Shown piece after piece: positions 1-9,756 of a stretch of DNA of 64,000 nt. The notes under the pieces were generated by a model, which did no database searches, was not told where the DNA came from, and saw nothing but the letters and a program-made list of their open reading frames with translations. Numbering within the stretch: the stretch's first letter is position 1; each line of letters starts with the position of its first letter. Both the position numbers and the translations under genes were made by a program. The DNA is taken from assembly GCF_902459735.1 (NCBI RefSeq), contig NZ_CABPRV010000005.1:186001-250000 (forward strand), read 5' to 3'. The DNA comes from Pandoraea capi (lineage in GTDB: Bacteria; Pseudomonadota; Gammaproteobacteria; Burkholderiales; Burkholderiaceae).

Positions 1-1
1 G

Positions 2-553
2 AGCCCGCGCTACGTCGACCTGACGCGCGCCGCGGAACTGGCCCGCCGGGTACCGCCGTACGTCAGCGTCGTGGGCCTGTTCGTCAACGCCGGCGCCGAT
101 GACATCGCGCGCGCCGTCGACGCCGTGCCGCTCACCACACTCCAGTTTCATGGGGACGAAACCCCCGAGCAGTGCGCCGCGTTGTCGGCCGCAGCAGGGA
201 ACCGTCCGTATATGCGCGCTATGCGTATCGGCCCGGAGACGAAAGACAGCGGCGATTTGCTACAATTCGCCAATGCATACACCGCCGCGCAAGGGATCTT
301 GCTCGACGCTCTGGTCGAGGGCTATGGCGGTGGAGGAAAGGTTTTCGATTGGTCACTTATTCCAAAAGACATCGCGCGTCGGGCCGTTTTGAGTGGTGGC
401 TTGAACGCACACAACGTTGCTGATGCCATCCGTCGGGTGACGCCTTATGCCGTCGATGTATCGAGCGGTGTCGAGGCGTCGCGGGGCGTGAAGGATCACG
501 CCCGCATGACGGCGTTCGTGCAAGCGGTTCTGGCAGCCGACGCCGAAAGCTAA
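2..553 (+). CDS. trpF: Phosphoribosylanthranilate isomerase (3' part)
   Basis: TrpF converts N-(5'-phosphoribosyl)anthranilate to the ribulose-phosphate form in cytoplasmic tryptophan synthesis. The gene is cut by the window start; the open frame begins at base 2 and shows [10 protein letters not shown], which in this family lies just before a TIM-barrel strand. Later hallmarks are [32 protein letters not shown] and the C-terminal phosphate-binding [10 protein letters not shown] and VDVSSGVE segments. About 183 residues are visible of a family length near 210, so only the N-terminus is missing. trpB starts 59 bp after the stop, as in other Burkholderiaceae, so the two are probably co-transcribed. 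The first in-frame ATG, at 71, is internal and not the start. Confidence 0.95.
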   Translation, partial: SPRYVDLTRAAELARRVPPYVSVVGLFVNAGADDIARAVDAVPLTTLQFHGDETPEQCAALSAAAGNRPYMRAMRIGPETKDSGDLLQFANAYTAAQGILLDALVEGYGGGGKVFDWSLIPKDIARRAVLSGGLNAHNVADAIRRVTPYAVDVSSGVEASRGVKDHARMTAFVQAVLAADAES

Positions 554-612
554 TGCAACCCGCCGGGGCGGCCGCAAGGGCCGCGCACCCGGTAACGCGA
601 AGAGTGACGACC

Positions 613-1815
613 ATGTACGATTTACCTGACGCCCGCGGCCATTTCGGCCAGTACGGCGGTGTCTTTGTGGCCGAGACGCTGATTCACGCGCTCGATGAAC
701 TGCGTGAGGCTTATGCCAAGTGTCAGCAGGATGCGGCCTTTCTCGAAGAATTCCATTACGAACTGAAGCACTACGTCGGCCGTCCGTCGCCGATCTATCA
801 CGCCAAGCGCTGGAGCCAGGAACTGGGCGGCGCGCAGGTCTACCTCAAGCGCGAAGACCTGAACCACACGGGCGCGCACAAGGTGAACAACGTGATCGGT
901 CAGGCGCTGCTCGCGCGTCGCATGGGCAAGCGCCGTGTGATCGCCGAGACCGGCGCCGGTCAGCACGGCGTGGCCACCGCGACCATCGCTGCGCGTTTCG
1001 GCATGGAGTGCGTGGTGTACATGGGCTCGGAAGACGTCAAGCGTCAGGCCGCCAACGTGTACCGCATGCAATTGCTCGGCGCGACCGTCGTGCCGGTGGA
1101 GTCCGGCTCCAAGACGCTCAAGGATGCGCTCAACGAAGCCATGCGCGACTGGGTGACGAACGTCGAAAGCACGTTCTACATCATCGGCACCGTGGCCGGC
1201 CCGCATCCGTATCCGATGCTCGTGCGCGACTTCCAGAGCGTGATCGGGGAAGAGTGCAAGGTGCAGATGCCGGAACTGGCCGGCCGTCAGCCGGATTACG
1301 TGCTGGCCTGCGTGGGCGGCGGTTCGAACGCGATGGGCATTTTCTATCCGTACATCGATGTGCCGGACGTGAAGCTCATCGGCGTGGAAGCGGCGGGTGA
1401 CGGCATCGAGACGGGCCGTCATGCGGCGTCGATCATCGGTGGCACGCCCGGCGTGCTGCACGGCAACCGCACGTATTTGCTTCAGGACGCCAACGGGCAG
1501 ATCACCGAGACGCATTCGATCTCGGCAGGCCTGGACTACCCGGGTGTCGGACCTGAGCATGCGTGGTTGCATGACATCAAGCGCGCCGAGTACGTGGGCA
1601 TTACCGACAAGGAAGCCCTGCGTGCGTTCCACGACTGCTGCCGGATCGAGGGCATCATCCCGGCACTGGAGTCGAGCCATGCGCTCGCTTATGCGTGCAA
1701 GCTGGCGCCGACGCTGCCGAAGGATCAGATCGTTCTGGTCAATCTTTCGGGGCGCGGCGACAAGGACATGCACACCGTGATGGCGCTGGCGAAGCCGGCA
1801 CCGGAAGGCGCATAA
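613..1815 (+). CDS. trpB: Tryptophan synthase beta chain
   Basis: The PLP-dependent beta subunit condenses indole with serine to give tryptophan and works in a complex with TrpA. The 400-residue protein starts [16 protein letters not shown], the family N-terminus, so ATG 613 is preferred over upstream in-frame starts. The PLP lysine lies in [17 protein letters not shown], the glycine-rich phosphate loop [10 protein letters not shown] and the C-terminal LSGRGDKD motif are all present. The length is normal for the family. It sits between trpF and the DNA methyltransferase gene, with trpA beyond; this split trpB/trpA arrangement separates two subunits that are adjacent in most bacteria. Confidence 0.97.
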   Translation: MYDLPDARGHFGQYGGVFVAETLIHALDELREAYAKCQQDAAFLEEFHYELKHYVGRPSPIYHAKRWSQELGGAQVYLKREDLNHTGAHKVNNVIGQALLARRMGKRRVIAETGAGQHGVATATIAARFGMECVVYMGSEDVKRQAANVYRMQLLGATVVPVESGSKTLKDALNEAMRDWVTNVESTFYIIGTVAGPHPYPMLVRDFQSVIGEECKVQMPELAGRQPDYVLACVGGGSNAMGIFYPYIDVPDVKLIGVEAAGDGIETGRHAASIIGGTPGVLHGNRTYLLQDANGQITETHSISAGLDYPGVGPEHAWLHDIKRAEYVGITDKEALRAFHDCCRIEGIIPALESSHALAYACKLAPTLPKDQIVLVNLSGRGDKDMHTVMALAKPAPEGA

Positions 1816-1889
1816 GTCGCATTCGTCGACGACCACCGATCCCAAGCACCCGACCAAGCACCTGAGCGGTGAAGGACAACAGAACCAGC

Positions 1890-2819
1890 ATGACCGATCT
1901 GACTGATCGCAAGGCGCGCCGCGACGTCCCCGGGACCGAGCGTCCCGTGGATGCCACCGAAGCCGCCGCCGCGCGTCTCGAGGCCCTGGAAGCGGCCGGC
2001 GAGTTGCGCGCGCGATGGGCGCCGGGCGACATCACGTTACGTCATGCGGACTTTCTGCAACATCTGCACGAACTGGAAGACGGTAGCGTCGACCTGATCC
2101 TTGCCGACCCGCCCTATGGGCTCGGCAAGGATTACGGCAACGACTCCGACAAACGTTCCGGCGAGGATTTTCTCGGCTGGACGTACGGGTGGCTCGAAGC
2201 GGCGATTCCGAAGCTCGCGCCGCGCGGCTCGCTCTACCTGTTCTGCACGTGGCAGTACGCCCCGGAACTGTTCGTCTTTCTTAAGCAGCGCATGTTGATG
2301 ATCAACGAGATCATCTGGGATCGCCGCGTGCCCAGCATGGGCGGCAGTACGCGGCGGTTCTCGTCCGTGCACGACAACATCGGCTTTTTCGCGGTTTCGA
2401 AGGACTATTACTTCGACCTCGATGCCGTGCGCGTGCCGTACGACGCCGCCACGAAGAAGGCGCGCTCGCGCCGTATCTTCGAAGGCAGTAAATGGCTGGA
2501 GCTGGGGTACAACCCCAAGGATCTGTGGTCGATTTCGCGATTGCACCGGCAAGACCCCGAACGGGTCGACCATCCGACGCAAAAACCGCTGCATATCATT
2601 GAGCGCATGGTGCTGGCCAGTTGCCCGCCCGGCGGTCTCGTGCTCGACCCTTTCATGGGCAGCGGCACGACTGCCGTGGCTTGCGCGCTGCACGGCCGGC
2701 GTTTCGTCGGCTATGAGCTGAACGCGCACTACCACGCGCTCGCCAACCAACGACTTCAGAGACTTTCCGATCATGTCCCGCATTCAAGCGACGTTCCAAG
2801 CCTTGCAAGCGCAGGGTAA
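1890..2819 (+). CDS. Orphan DNA (adenine/cytosine-N4) methyltransferase
   Basis: An S-adenosylmethionine-dependent DNA methyltransferase of the N6-adenine/N4-cytosine type. With ATG 1890 the protein has 309 residues. The catalytic DPPYG motif is at about residue 73 and the SAM-binding DPFMGSGTT motif at about residue 253; catalytic-before-SAM order marks the beta class. HPTQKPL, typical of the region just before the SAM motif, is also visible. A GTG at 1869 is an alternative start. No restriction endonuclease gene lies nearby, so it is an orphan enzyme inside the trp operon; its last 47 bases overlap trpA. From memory, a Burkholderia cenocepacia enzyme with this context (BCAM0992) methylates GTWWAC; transferring that specificity here is inference. 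Confidence 0.93.
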   Translation: MTDLTDRKARRDVPGTERPVDATEAAAARLEALEAAGELRARWAPGDITLRHADFLQHLHELEDGSVDLILADPPYGLGKDYGNDSDKRSGEDFLGWTYGWLEAAIPKLAPRGSLYLFCTWQYAPELFVFLKQRMLMINEIIWDRRVPSMGGSTRRFSSVHDNIGFFAVSKDYYFDLDAVRVPYDAATKKARSRRIFEGSKWLELGYNPKDLWSISRLHRQDPERVDHPTQKPLHIIERMVLASCPPGGLVLDPFMGSGTTAVACALHGRRFVGYELNAHYHALANQRLQRLSDHVPHSSDVPSLASAG

Positions 2820-3597
2820 AAAAGGCCTCATCCCGTTTATCACCGCCGGCGATCCCGAGCCGGGCTGGACGGTAAAGCTCATGCACGCGCTGGCCGACAA
2901 CGGCGCCGACGTCATCGAACTCGGCGTGCCGTTCTCCGACCCGATGGCCGACGGGCCCGTCATTCAGCGTGCCTCCGAGCGCGCGCTCGCCCGGGGCGTG
3001 AGCCTCGCCGAAGTGCTCGGCTACGCGGCCGCGTTCCGTCAGACCAATGACCGTACGCCGGTCGTGCTGATGGGCTACGCGAACCCGATCGAAGCGATGG
3101 GGCTCGACGCCTTCGCCGAGCGTGCCGCCAAAGCCGGCGTGGACGGCGTGCTCGTCGTCGATTACCCGCCCGAAGAGGCCGAAGCCTTTGCCGGCGCCGT
3201 GCGTGCGCACGCCATCGATCCGATCTTCCTGCTCGCGCCCACGTCGACCGACGCCCGGATTGCGGCGGTGGCGCGTCAGGCGAGCGGCTATCTGTATTAC
3301 GTCTCCCTGAAGGGGGTGACGGGCGCCGCCAGTCTGGATACGGCCAGCGTGGCCGCGAAGATCCCCCAGATCAAGGCGGAGGCAGACCTGCCGGTCGGCG
3401 TGGGTTTCGGTATTCGCGACGCCGAAACGGCCCGCGCGGTGGCGAATGTGGCCGATGCCGTGGTGATCGGCAGCGCCATCGTCCAGTTGCTGGAAAACAC
3501 GCCGCGTGATCTGGAGGGCCAGAACGCGGTAAAATCGCTGGCTGAATTTATCGGCGGTATCCGTCAGGCGCTCGACTCGGGCGCCAAAACGGCGTAA
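2773..3597 (+). CDS. trpA: Tryptophan synthase alpha chain
   Basis: The alpha subunit cleaves indole-3-glycerol phosphate to indole and glyceraldehyde-3-phosphate, and indole is channelled to TrpB. The 274-residue TIM barrel starts [20 protein letters not shown], the usual TrpA N-terminus. The catalytic Glu of [12 protein letters not shown] and Asp of [11 protein letters not shown] are present, as are the phosphate-binding [10 protein letters not shown] and [11 protein letters not shown] segments. ATG 2773 lies inside the end of the methyltransferase gene, a 47-bp overlap in another frame, so the two are translationally linked. accD follows after about 190 bp. Confidence 0.96.
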   Translation: MSRIQATFQALQAQGKKGLIPFITAGDPEPGWTVKLMHALADNGADVIELGVPFSDPMADGPVIQRASERALARGVSLAEVLGYAAAFRQTNDRTPVVLMGYANPIEAMGLDAFAERAAKAGVDGVLVVDYPPEEAEAFAGAVRAHAIDPIFLLAPTSTDARIAAVARQASGYLYYVSLKGVTGAASLDTASVAAKIPQIKAEADLPVGVGFGIRDAETARAVANVADAVVIGSAIVQLLENTPRDLEGQNAVKSLAEFIGGIRQALDSGAKTA

Positions 3598-3743
3598 ATT
3601 CGCGGCAGAAATTTGCCGGGAGGCGGGAAGGTACTGACGGGGTGTCGGTGCCGCCCGCAGTGGGATCGGCTGGATTGTCCGCTTTACCGCCCGATAAAAC
3701 GCTGAATTGAAACGATCGTATTACACGGTCGCCGTGAACCCCC

Positions 3744-3779
3744 GAAAGCGCCCGCTGCCACAACGTAGCGGGCGTTTCG
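3744..3779 (+). promoter_or_regulatory. Inverted repeat just upstream of accD
   Basis: CGCCCGCT (3749-3756) pairs with AGCGGGCG (3767-3774), and flanking CGAAA/TTTCG can extend the stem. It ends directly before the accD Shine-Dalgarno AAGGAG at 3781. No T-tract follows, so it is not a classical terminator. It may be a transcript-end or processing hairpin of the trp unit or may affect accD translation; the role is unknown. Confidence 0.4.
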
Positions 3780-3791
3780 CAAGGAGTAACT

Positions 3792-4667
3792 ATGAGCTGG
3801 CTCGATAAGCTGCTGCCCCCCAAGATCAAGCAAACCGATCCGACGCAGCGCAACAAGAGCATCCCGGAAGGGCTGTGGATCAAGTGCCCGTCGTGCGAGG
3901 CCGTGCTGTATCGCGCCGACGTGGAGGCGAATCTGCACGTCTGTCCGAAGTGTGACCATCACATGCGCATCGGCGCGCGCGCGCGTCTGGACTCGCTGCT
4001 CGACTCGGAAGGCCGTTATGAACTCGGTCAGGAAATCGTCCCCGTCGACGCGCTGAAGTTCAAGGACAGCCGCAAGTACCCGGATCGCATCAAGGAAGCG
4101 ATGGACGACACCGGCGAAACCGACGCGATGGTGGTGATGGGCGGTGCGATCCACACGCTGCCGGTCGTGGTGGCCTGCTTCGAGTTCTCGTTCATGGGCG
4201 GCTCGATGGGTTCGGTGGTCGGCGAGCGTTTCGTGCGCGGCGCGCAGAATGCGCTGGAGCAGGGCGTGCCGTTCATCTGTGTGACCGCTTCGGGCGGTGC
4301 GCGTATGCAGGAAAGCCTGCTCTCGCTCATGCAGATGGCAAAGACCACGGCCATGCTCACCAAGCTGGCCAACGCCAAGCTGCCGTTCATCTCCGTGCTG
4401 ACCGACCCGACGATGGGCGGTGTATCGGCCAGCTTCGCTTTCCTCGGCGACGTAGTGATTGCGGAACCGAAGGCGCTGATCGGCTTCGCCGGCCCGCGCG
4501 TGATCGAACAGACCGTGCGTGAGAAGCTGCCGGAAGGCTTCCAGCGTTCGGAGTTCCTGTTGCAGAAGGGCGCGATCGACATGATCGTCGACCGTCGCAA
4601 GCTGCGTGAAGAAATCGCCCGCCTGATCGCCCTGATGCAGTGTCAGCCGGCAGACGCCGTCGCGTAA
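3792..4667 (+). CDS. accD: Acetyl-CoA carboxylase carboxyltransferase subunit beta
   Basis: AccD pairs with AccA to move the carboxyl group from biotin-carboxyl carrier protein to acetyl-CoA, the first step of fatty acid synthesis. The protein has 291 residues, close to the family norm. The N-terminal four-cysteine zinc ribbon (CPSC and CPKC, about residues 35-60) is followed by the crotonase-like domain with SGGARMQE and [15 protein letters not shown]. Start ATG 3792 has a strong AAGGAG 5 bp upstream. The partner accA is also in this window but 30 kb away at 33902. A clear intrinsic terminator follows at 4704. Confidence 0.97.
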   Translation: MSWLDKLLPPKIKQTDPTQRNKSIPEGLWIKCPSCEAVLYRADVEANLHVCPKCDHHMRIGARARLDSLLDSEGRYELGQEIVPVDALKFKDSRKYPDRIKEAMDDTGETDAMVVMGGAIHTLPVVVACFEFSFMGGSMGSVVGERFVRGAQNALEQGVPFICVTASGGARMQESLLSLMQMAKTTAMLTKLANAKLPFISVLTDPTMGGVSASFAFLGDVVIAEPKALIGFAGPRVIEQTVREKLPEGFQRSEFLLQKGAIDMIVDRRKLREEIARLIALMQCQPADAVA

Positions 4668-4703
4668 GTCGAGCGGATCCAACGCATCGAACGCAATAGA
4701 AAG

Positions 4704-4737
4704 CGCGGACGTTAGAGACGTCCGCGTTTTTGTTTTT
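4704..4737 (+). terminator. Intrinsic terminator after accD
   Basis: A perfect 9-bp stem CGCGGACGT (4704-4712) / ACGTCCGCG (4718-4726) with a 5-nt loop is followed by TTTTTGTTTTT. The T-tract ends only 14 bp before the folC ATG, so folC must be reached by read-through or from its own start site. Confidence 0.9.
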
Positions 4738-4750
4738 CTGCCCGCATACC

Positions 4751-6049
4751 ATGCCGACATACTCCACCCTCGACGCCTGGCTCGCCCATCTGGAAACCGC
4801 TCACCCTGTGGGCATCGATATGGGACTCGCGCGCATTGGCCGCGTGAAAGACGCCCTCGGTCTGACATTCCCCTGCCCCGTCTTCACGGTCGGCGGCACG
4901 AACGGCAAGGGCTCGACCTGCGCCATCATCGAAGCGATTCTGCTGTCCGCCGGTTACCGCGTGGGTTGCCACACGTCGCCGCATCTGATCTCGTTCAACG
5001 AACGTGCACGCCTCAACGGCGAAATCGTCGACGATGCCACGCTGCTGCCGCATTTCGAAGCGGTCGAGAAGGCGCGCACTAGCTTCGACGAACCGGTCTC
5101 CCTCACGTATTTCGAGTTCACCACGCTCGCGATCATGCATATGTTCGCCACGGCGGGGCTTGATGCCGTGATTCTGGAAGTGGGGCTGGGCGGGCGTCTG
5201 GACGCCGTGAACATCGTCGATGCGGATTGCGCCGTCATCACGAGCATCGACATCGATCACCAGCAGTATCTCGGCGATACGCGCGAGGCGATCGCCACCG
5301 AGAAGGCGGGCATCTTCCGTCCGGGCAAGCCTGCGGTCTGTGGCGATCCGATGCCGCCGGCCACGTTGATCTCGGAGGCCGAGCGTATCGGCGCCGACCT
5401 GTGGCTGTTCGGGCGTGACTTCAACTATCAGGGCGACAAGCAGCAGTGGAGCTATGGCGGGCGCCAGATGCGTCGTCCGGCGCTTGCGTACCCGGCGCTG
5501 CGTGGCGCCAACCAGTTGCTCAACGCCTCGGCGGCGCTCGCCGCGCTCGAATCGATGCGCGACGTGCTGCCGGTGTCGGCGCAGGATATCCGTCTGGGAT
5601 TGGCGTCCGTCGAGTTGCCGGGGCGTTTTCAGGTGCTGCCGGGGCGTCCCGCCGTGGTGCTCGACGTGGCGCACAATCCGCACGCCGCGGCAGCGCTCGG
5701 CCACAATCTCGACGGGATGGGCTTCTTCCCGTACACGTACGCCGTGTTCGGCGCGATGGCCGACAAGGACATCGAAGGCGTGCTGCGCCACCTCGTCGAC
5801 AAGGTCGATCACTGGCGTCTGTGCGCGCTGCCGACCGAGCGTGCCGCGAGTCCGGCGCTGCTCGAAGAGAAGCTGCGTGCCGTCGGATTCGTCGAAGATG
5901 CCGATCATTCGATGGAAACCTTCGAATCGCCTGAGAAAGCTTACGCCGCCGCGCTCGAGCAGTGCGGCGAGAATGATAGAATTGTGGTTTTTGGATCGTT
6001 CTTTACAGTGGCGGGCGTGATGTCGCACCGCAAGTTGCAGCGCCACTGA
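4751..6049 (+). CDS. folC: Bifunctional folylpolyglutamate synthase / dihydrofolate synthase
   Basis: FolC makes dihydrofolate from dihydropteroate and adds the glutamate tail to folates, an ATP-dependent Mur-ligase-like enzyme of the cytoplasm. The 432-residue protein starts MPTYSTLDAWLAHLE. The P-loop GGTNGKGST is at about residues 45-53, followed by SPHLISFNER and the C-terminal domain motif DVAHNPHAA. ATG 4751 has no recognisable Shine-Dalgarno; the bases in front are the T-tract of the accD terminator. A TTG at 4730 lies within that T-tract and is less likely. The SPOR-domain gene follows in the same direction. Confidence 0.94.
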   Translation: MPTYSTLDAWLAHLETAHPVGIDMGLARIGRVKDALGLTFPCPVFTVGGTNGKGSTCAIIEAILLSAGYRVGCHTSPHLISFNERARLNGEIVDDATLLPHFEAVEKARTSFDEPVSLTYFEFTTLAIMHMFATAGLDAVILEVGLGGRLDAVNIVDADCAVITSIDIDHQQYLGDTREAIATEKAGIFRPGKPAVCGDPMPPATLISEAERIGADLWLFGRDFNYQGDKQQWSYGGRQMRRPALAYPALRGANQLLNASAALAALESMRDVLPVSAQDIRLGLASVELPGRFQVLPGRPAVVLDVAHNPHAAAALGHNLDGMGFFPYTYAVFGAMADKDIEGVLRHLVDKVDHWRLCALPTERAASPALLEEKLRAVGFVEDADHSMETFESPEKAYAAALEQCGENDRIVVFGSFFTVAGVMSHRKLQRH

Positions 6050-6163
6050 GGTGTGTCGACGCGTATGTCGTGACATTTGCTTACGAGAAATGTCATGCGC
6101 AGCACGCACAAGATGCGCGATGATCAATCCAACGACGCAAGTTTCGACCTGAGCCAAGGGCCT

Positions 6164-7126
6164 ATGGGATTGTTTTCCTTCCGCAAGAAAGACGCCGAAG
6201 CCGTTCCCCCGAAGCGCGGTAGCCGCAGGAGCGGCCGCACCGGCACCCGTACGGCGGGAGGAGGGGGCGAGTACAGCGAGCACGAGCAACTCGACCCGCT
6301 GCTGCCCGAAAAGCAACGCGCGCGCCGCCGCCTGGTCGGCGCGCTTGCGCTGGTGCTTGCGGCCGTCATCATTTTGCCGATGGTGCTGGCGCCCGAGCCA
6401 AAACCGACGGCTGACGACATCGCCATCCAGATCCCCGGTAAGGATGCCAACTCGCCGCCTGTGCGCGTGAAGCCTCAGACTGCGGCGACTGCACCATCGG
6501 ATGCGTCGCTCGACAAGGGCGAGGAAGCCATCGACAGCAGCACGCTCGCGGCGTCGTCCAAGCCCGCGCCGGCACCGACGGCCGTGCCGCCGTCGGCCAG
6601 CGTCGCCCCGACGCCGTCCCCCGCGCCGAGCGCCGTGCCTGAGCCGCAAGTCGCGCAAGCGAAGCCCGAGGTGAAGCCGGAAGCCAAGCCCGAGGTCAAG
6701 AAGCCGGAGCAGCACGCCGACGCCAAGCCGGCAGCCAAACCGGAGTCGCACGACGCCGCCAAGGCACCGGCCAAGCCGCAGCAGCCGAACAACAACGTGG
6801 CGGATCCGATCGCGCAGTTCGCGCAGAACAATGCCACGGCCAAACCCGCCGCCAAGCCGGACACGCACGATACCGCGCAGAAACCGGCCTCGAATGGCAA
6901 GTATCTGGTTCGCATCGGGGCCTTCTCGACGCAGGACCGGGCACAGGCGTGGCTCGTCAAGCTCAAGCTGGTGAACGTGCCGAGCTACATGGTCAAGAGC
7001 ACCGTTGATGGCCGCGAGTTGTACCTGTTGCGGGCAGGCCCGTTCCCGGATCGTACGGCAGCGGAAGCCGCCGGCAAGAAGATTCGCGACGCCGGACTGA
7101 CGGCGCAGGTCGCCGAGGCAGGCTGA
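6164..7126 (+). CDS. SPOR-domain cell-division protein (DedD-like)
   Basis: An inner-membrane protein whose C-terminal SPOR domain binds denuded peptidoglycan at the septum. From ATG 6164 it has 320 residues starting MGLFSFRKKDAE, preceded by AAGGG. A single membrane segment (LVGALALVLAAVIILPMVLA) is followed by a long Pro/Ala/Lys-rich linker of about 160 residues with repeated KPEAKPE-type units, then the SPOR domain (GKYLVRIGAFSTQDRAQAW to the end). Earlier in-frame starts exist at 6095 (ATG) and 6077 (TTG). Its place between folC and cvpA matches E. coli folC-dedD-cvpA-purF. Confidence 0.9.
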   Translation: MGLFSFRKKDAEAVPPKRGSRRSGRTGTRTAGGGGEYSEHEQLDPLLPEKQRARRRLVGALALVLAAVIILPMVLAPEPKPTADDIAIQIPGKDANSPPVRVKPQTAATAPSDASLDKGEEAIDSSTLAASSKPAPAPTAVPPSASVAPTPSPAPSAVPEPQVAQAKPEVKPEAKPEVKKPEQHADAKPAAKPESHDAAKAPAKPQQPNNNVADPIAQFAQNNATAKPAAKPDTHDTAQKPASNGKYLVRIGAFSTQDRAQAWLVKLKLVNVPSYMVKSTVDGRELYLLRAGPFPDRTAAEAAGKKIRDAGLTAQVAEAG

Positions 7127-7127
7127 T

Positions 7128-8072
7128 TTGGGCGATACGGTGCATAGCGGTCTGTTGACCGTAGTGGATTACGCGGCCATCGCCATTCTGCTCGGTTCGA
7201 TGTTGCTGGGCATGTTGCGCGGCCTGGTTCGCGAGTTGTTCAATCTGGTGGGCTGGGTCGTGGCGTTCTTCGTGGCGCGCGCCGTCGGCCCGGCCGTGGC
7301 GCACTGGCTGCCTGCCGACCTTCCCGGCGGCGAACTGACGCAAGGTGCGCTGGGCTTCCTGCTGGTGCTGGTGGCGGTGGTGTTCGGCGCGGGAATCGTC
7401 AGTGCGCTGGTGGGGCGTATGACCGATATGATCGGCCTGCGTCCGGCCGATCGCGGGCTGGGCATGTTATTCGGCATCGTTCGCGGCATTCTGCTCTTGA
7501 TGTTGTTGATGGTCGCCGCCAAGTTAACGGCATTGCCGCAACAACCGGTCTGGCAACAGTCGCTGACGCGGCCATGGGTCGAGGCGGGGCTGGATCGGCT
7601 GACGCCGTACCTGCCGGAGGCAGTGCAGCATTACTTGCGCAAGCCAGAGACGGTCGTGCCGAACGTCAATCCGATGGGAACGACGATTCCCTTGCCACAA
7701 TTGGAACCCTATCGCGGCGGCCAGAATGGTCAGGGCGGGCAGGGCGGTCAGTCGGGCGACGGTGCACAGCGTCCTTCCGGCGGCCAGAGCGGTGCGGCAA
7801 GCGGTATCGTCAACGACGTGACGAACGAAGTGAAGAACGGCGCGGCGCAAGCCGTTTCGACGCGGTTGTCGAACCTCATGGGTGGCGCGCTTCGCGACAC
7901 CAGCGGTACGGCGCTGTCCGGCGCGGGGCTGAATGCCCAGGGGACGGGGGACGCGGCCAACGCCCAGCAGGGCTGGGGCATGCGCAGCGGTGGCGTAGGG
8001 GGATCGGGCGGCTCGGCAGCCCCCGGCGGAACGCCCACGCCGTCGACCGGCCTGCACAAGGTTTCCGAATGA
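7128..8072 (+). CDS. cvpA: CvpA family membrane protein with a long C-terminal tail
   Basis: CvpA is a small inner-membrane protein named for colicin V production and linked to purine metabolism by its place before purF. The N-terminal part has four hydrophobic segments (around residues 10-30, 32-50, 68-90 and 110-128) typical of the family. About 315 residues are encoded, roughly twice the E. coli protein; the extra 145 residues are rich in Gly, Gln and Ala (GGQNGQGGQGGQ) and look disordered. The start is uncertain: TTG 7128 lies one base after the previous stop, and GTG 7140 is in frame. Confidence 0.88.
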   Translation: MGDTVHSGLLTVVDYAAIAILLGSMLLGMLRGLVRELFNLVGWVVAFFVARAVGPAVAHWLPADLPGGELTQGALGFLLVLVAVVFGAGIVSALVGRMTDMIGLRPADRGLGMLFGIVRGILLLMLLMVAAKLTALPQQPVWQQSLTRPWVEAGLDRLTPYLPEAVQHYLRKPETVVPNVNPMGTTIPLPQLEPYRGGQNGQGGQGGQSGDGAQRPSGGQSGAASGIVNDVTNEVKNGAAQAVSTRLSNLMGGALRDTSGTALSGAGLNAQGTGDAANAQQGWGMRSGGVGGSGGSAAPGGTPTPSTGLHKVSE

Positions 8073-8127
8073 CGGATAATACTGTCCGTTTGACGCAGAT
8101 TTCGATGTTTTTTGAAGGATTCATGCC

Positions 8128-9648
8128 ATGTGTGGCATCGTCGGTGTAGTCTCCAAATCCCCGGTCAACCAGTTCATTTACGATAGCTTGCTGCTTTTGC
8201 AGCACCGCGGCCAGGACGCCGCCGGTATCGCAACGACGGATGGCCAGTCCTTCTACATGCACAAGGGCAACGGCATGGTGCGCGACGTGTTCCGCACGCG
8301 CAACATGCGCGATTTGCCGGGCACAGTCGGTATCGGCCAGGTGCGCTACCCGACGGCAGGTTCGTCGAGCGCCGCACAGGCCCAGCCGTTCTACGTGAAC
8401 GCGCCGTACGGCATCGTGCTTGCCCACAACGGCAACCTGACGAACTGGGAACAGCTCAAGGACGAGATGTTCCGCGTCGACCGTCGTCACATCAACACCA
8501 CCTCCGACTCGGAAGTCCTGCTCAACGTGCTCGCGCATGAGTTGCAGGAAAGCTCGCGCGACGGCTTGTCCGTCGAGTCGCTGTTCCAGGCCGTGAGCAA
8601 GGTGCACAACCGTCTGCGCGGCTCGTACGCCATCGTCTCCATCATCTCCGGCTTCGGCCTGCTCGCCTTCCGCGATCCGAACGGTATCCGCCCGCTGTGC
8701 ATCGGCCGCTCCGAAGGTCCGAACGGCACGGAGTGGATGGTGGCGTCGGAGTCGGTGGCACTCGAAGGCATGGGCTTCGCGTTCGAGCGTGACGTCAAGC
8801 CGGGCGAGGCGATCTTTATCAGCAACGACGGCGAACTGACGTCGAAGCAATGCTCGGCATCGTCGTCGATGCATCCGTGCATTTTCGAGCTGGTGTATCT
8901 GGCGCGTCCGGACTCGGTGCTCGATGGCGTGCCGGTCTACGACGCCCGTCTGCGCATGGGCGACTACCTCGCCGAGAAGATTCGTCGCGAAATCGACTAC
9001 AAGGACATCGACGTCGTCATGCCGATTCCGGACTCCAGCCGTCCGGCCGCCATGCAGGTCGCCAAGCGTCTCGGTCTGAACTATCGCGAAGGCTTCTTCA
9101 AGAACCGTTACGTCGGCCGTACCTTCATCATGCCCGGTCAGGCGATGCGCAAGAAGTCGGTGCGCCAGAAGCTCAACGCCATGCGCGTGGAGTTCAAGGA
9201 CAAGAACGTGCTGATCGTCGACGACTCGATCGTGCGCGGCACGACCAGCCAGGAAATCGTGCAGATGGCGCGTGACGCCGGCGCCCGCAAGGTGATCTTC
9301 GCCTCGGCGGCACCGCCCGTGAAGTTCCCGAACGTGTACGGCATCGACATGCCCACGCGCAGCGAACTGGTCGCGCACGATCGCAGCGATGAGGAAGTGG
9401 CGCGCATCATCGGCGCCGACGAACTGATCTATCAGGACGTCGAAGACATGAAGGCTGCCGTGCGCGACATCAACCCGGCGCTCTCCGACTTCGATGCTTC
9501 GTGCTTCGACGGTAACTACATCACGGGCGATGTCACGCCGGAGTACCTCAATCGTCTGGAGCAGCAACGCAAGGCGCCGAAGGCGCCGGTCGTGGAGTCC
9601 AGCGAAGGCGATGAAAACGAACCGCGCGGCGCGCAACTGGGCCTCTGA
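8128..9648 (+). CDS. purF: Amidophosphoribosyltransferase
   Basis: PurF commits PRPP to purine synthesis using glutamine as ammonia donor. The 506-residue protein begins MCGIVGVV, so Cys2 is the glutaminase nucleophile after Met removal. The glutaminase half (about 1-230) includes YPTAGSSSAAQAQPFYVN and AHNGNLTN; the phosphoribosyltransferase half carries the PRPP loop VLIVDDSIVRGTTS. Length and start are normal for the family. It closes the folC-dedD-cvpA-purF block. Confidence 0.97.
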   Translation: MCGIVGVVSKSPVNQFIYDSLLLLQHRGQDAAGIATTDGQSFYMHKGNGMVRDVFRTRNMRDLPGTVGIGQVRYPTAGSSSAAQAQPFYVNAPYGIVLAHNGNLTNWEQLKDEMFRVDRRHINTTSDSEVLLNVLAHELQESSRDGLSVESLFQAVSKVHNRLRGSYAIVSIISGFGLLAFRDPNGIRPLCIGRSEGPNGTEWMVASESVALEGMGFAFERDVKPGEAIFISNDGELTSKQCSASSSMHPCIFELVYLARPDSVLDGVPVYDARLRMGDYLAEKIRREIDYKDIDVVMPIPDSSRPAAMQVAKRLGLNYREGFFKNRYVGRTFIMPGQAMRKKSVRQKLNAMRVEFKDKNVLIVDDSIVRGTTSQEIVQMARDAGARKVIFASAAPPVKFPNVYGIDMPTRSELVAHDRSDEEVARIIGADELIYQDVEDMKAAVRDINPALSDFDASCFDGNYITGDVTPEYLNRLEQQRKAPKAPVVESSEGDENEPRGAQLGL

Positions 9649-9756
9649 GCCTGGTGCAACCGGTGCAATGATGACCGGAAGTCCCCACGGATCGGGGCTG
9701 CCGGGCGGGGCGGCGGAGTTTTTCCGTCCTCGCCCGCAACGTGCTACACTGCTTCT

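Noticed and set aside
4712-6868. Long minus-strand open frame (718 codons)
   Set aside because: Antisense to folC and the SPOR gene, which are certain; Arg/His-rich and without family features.
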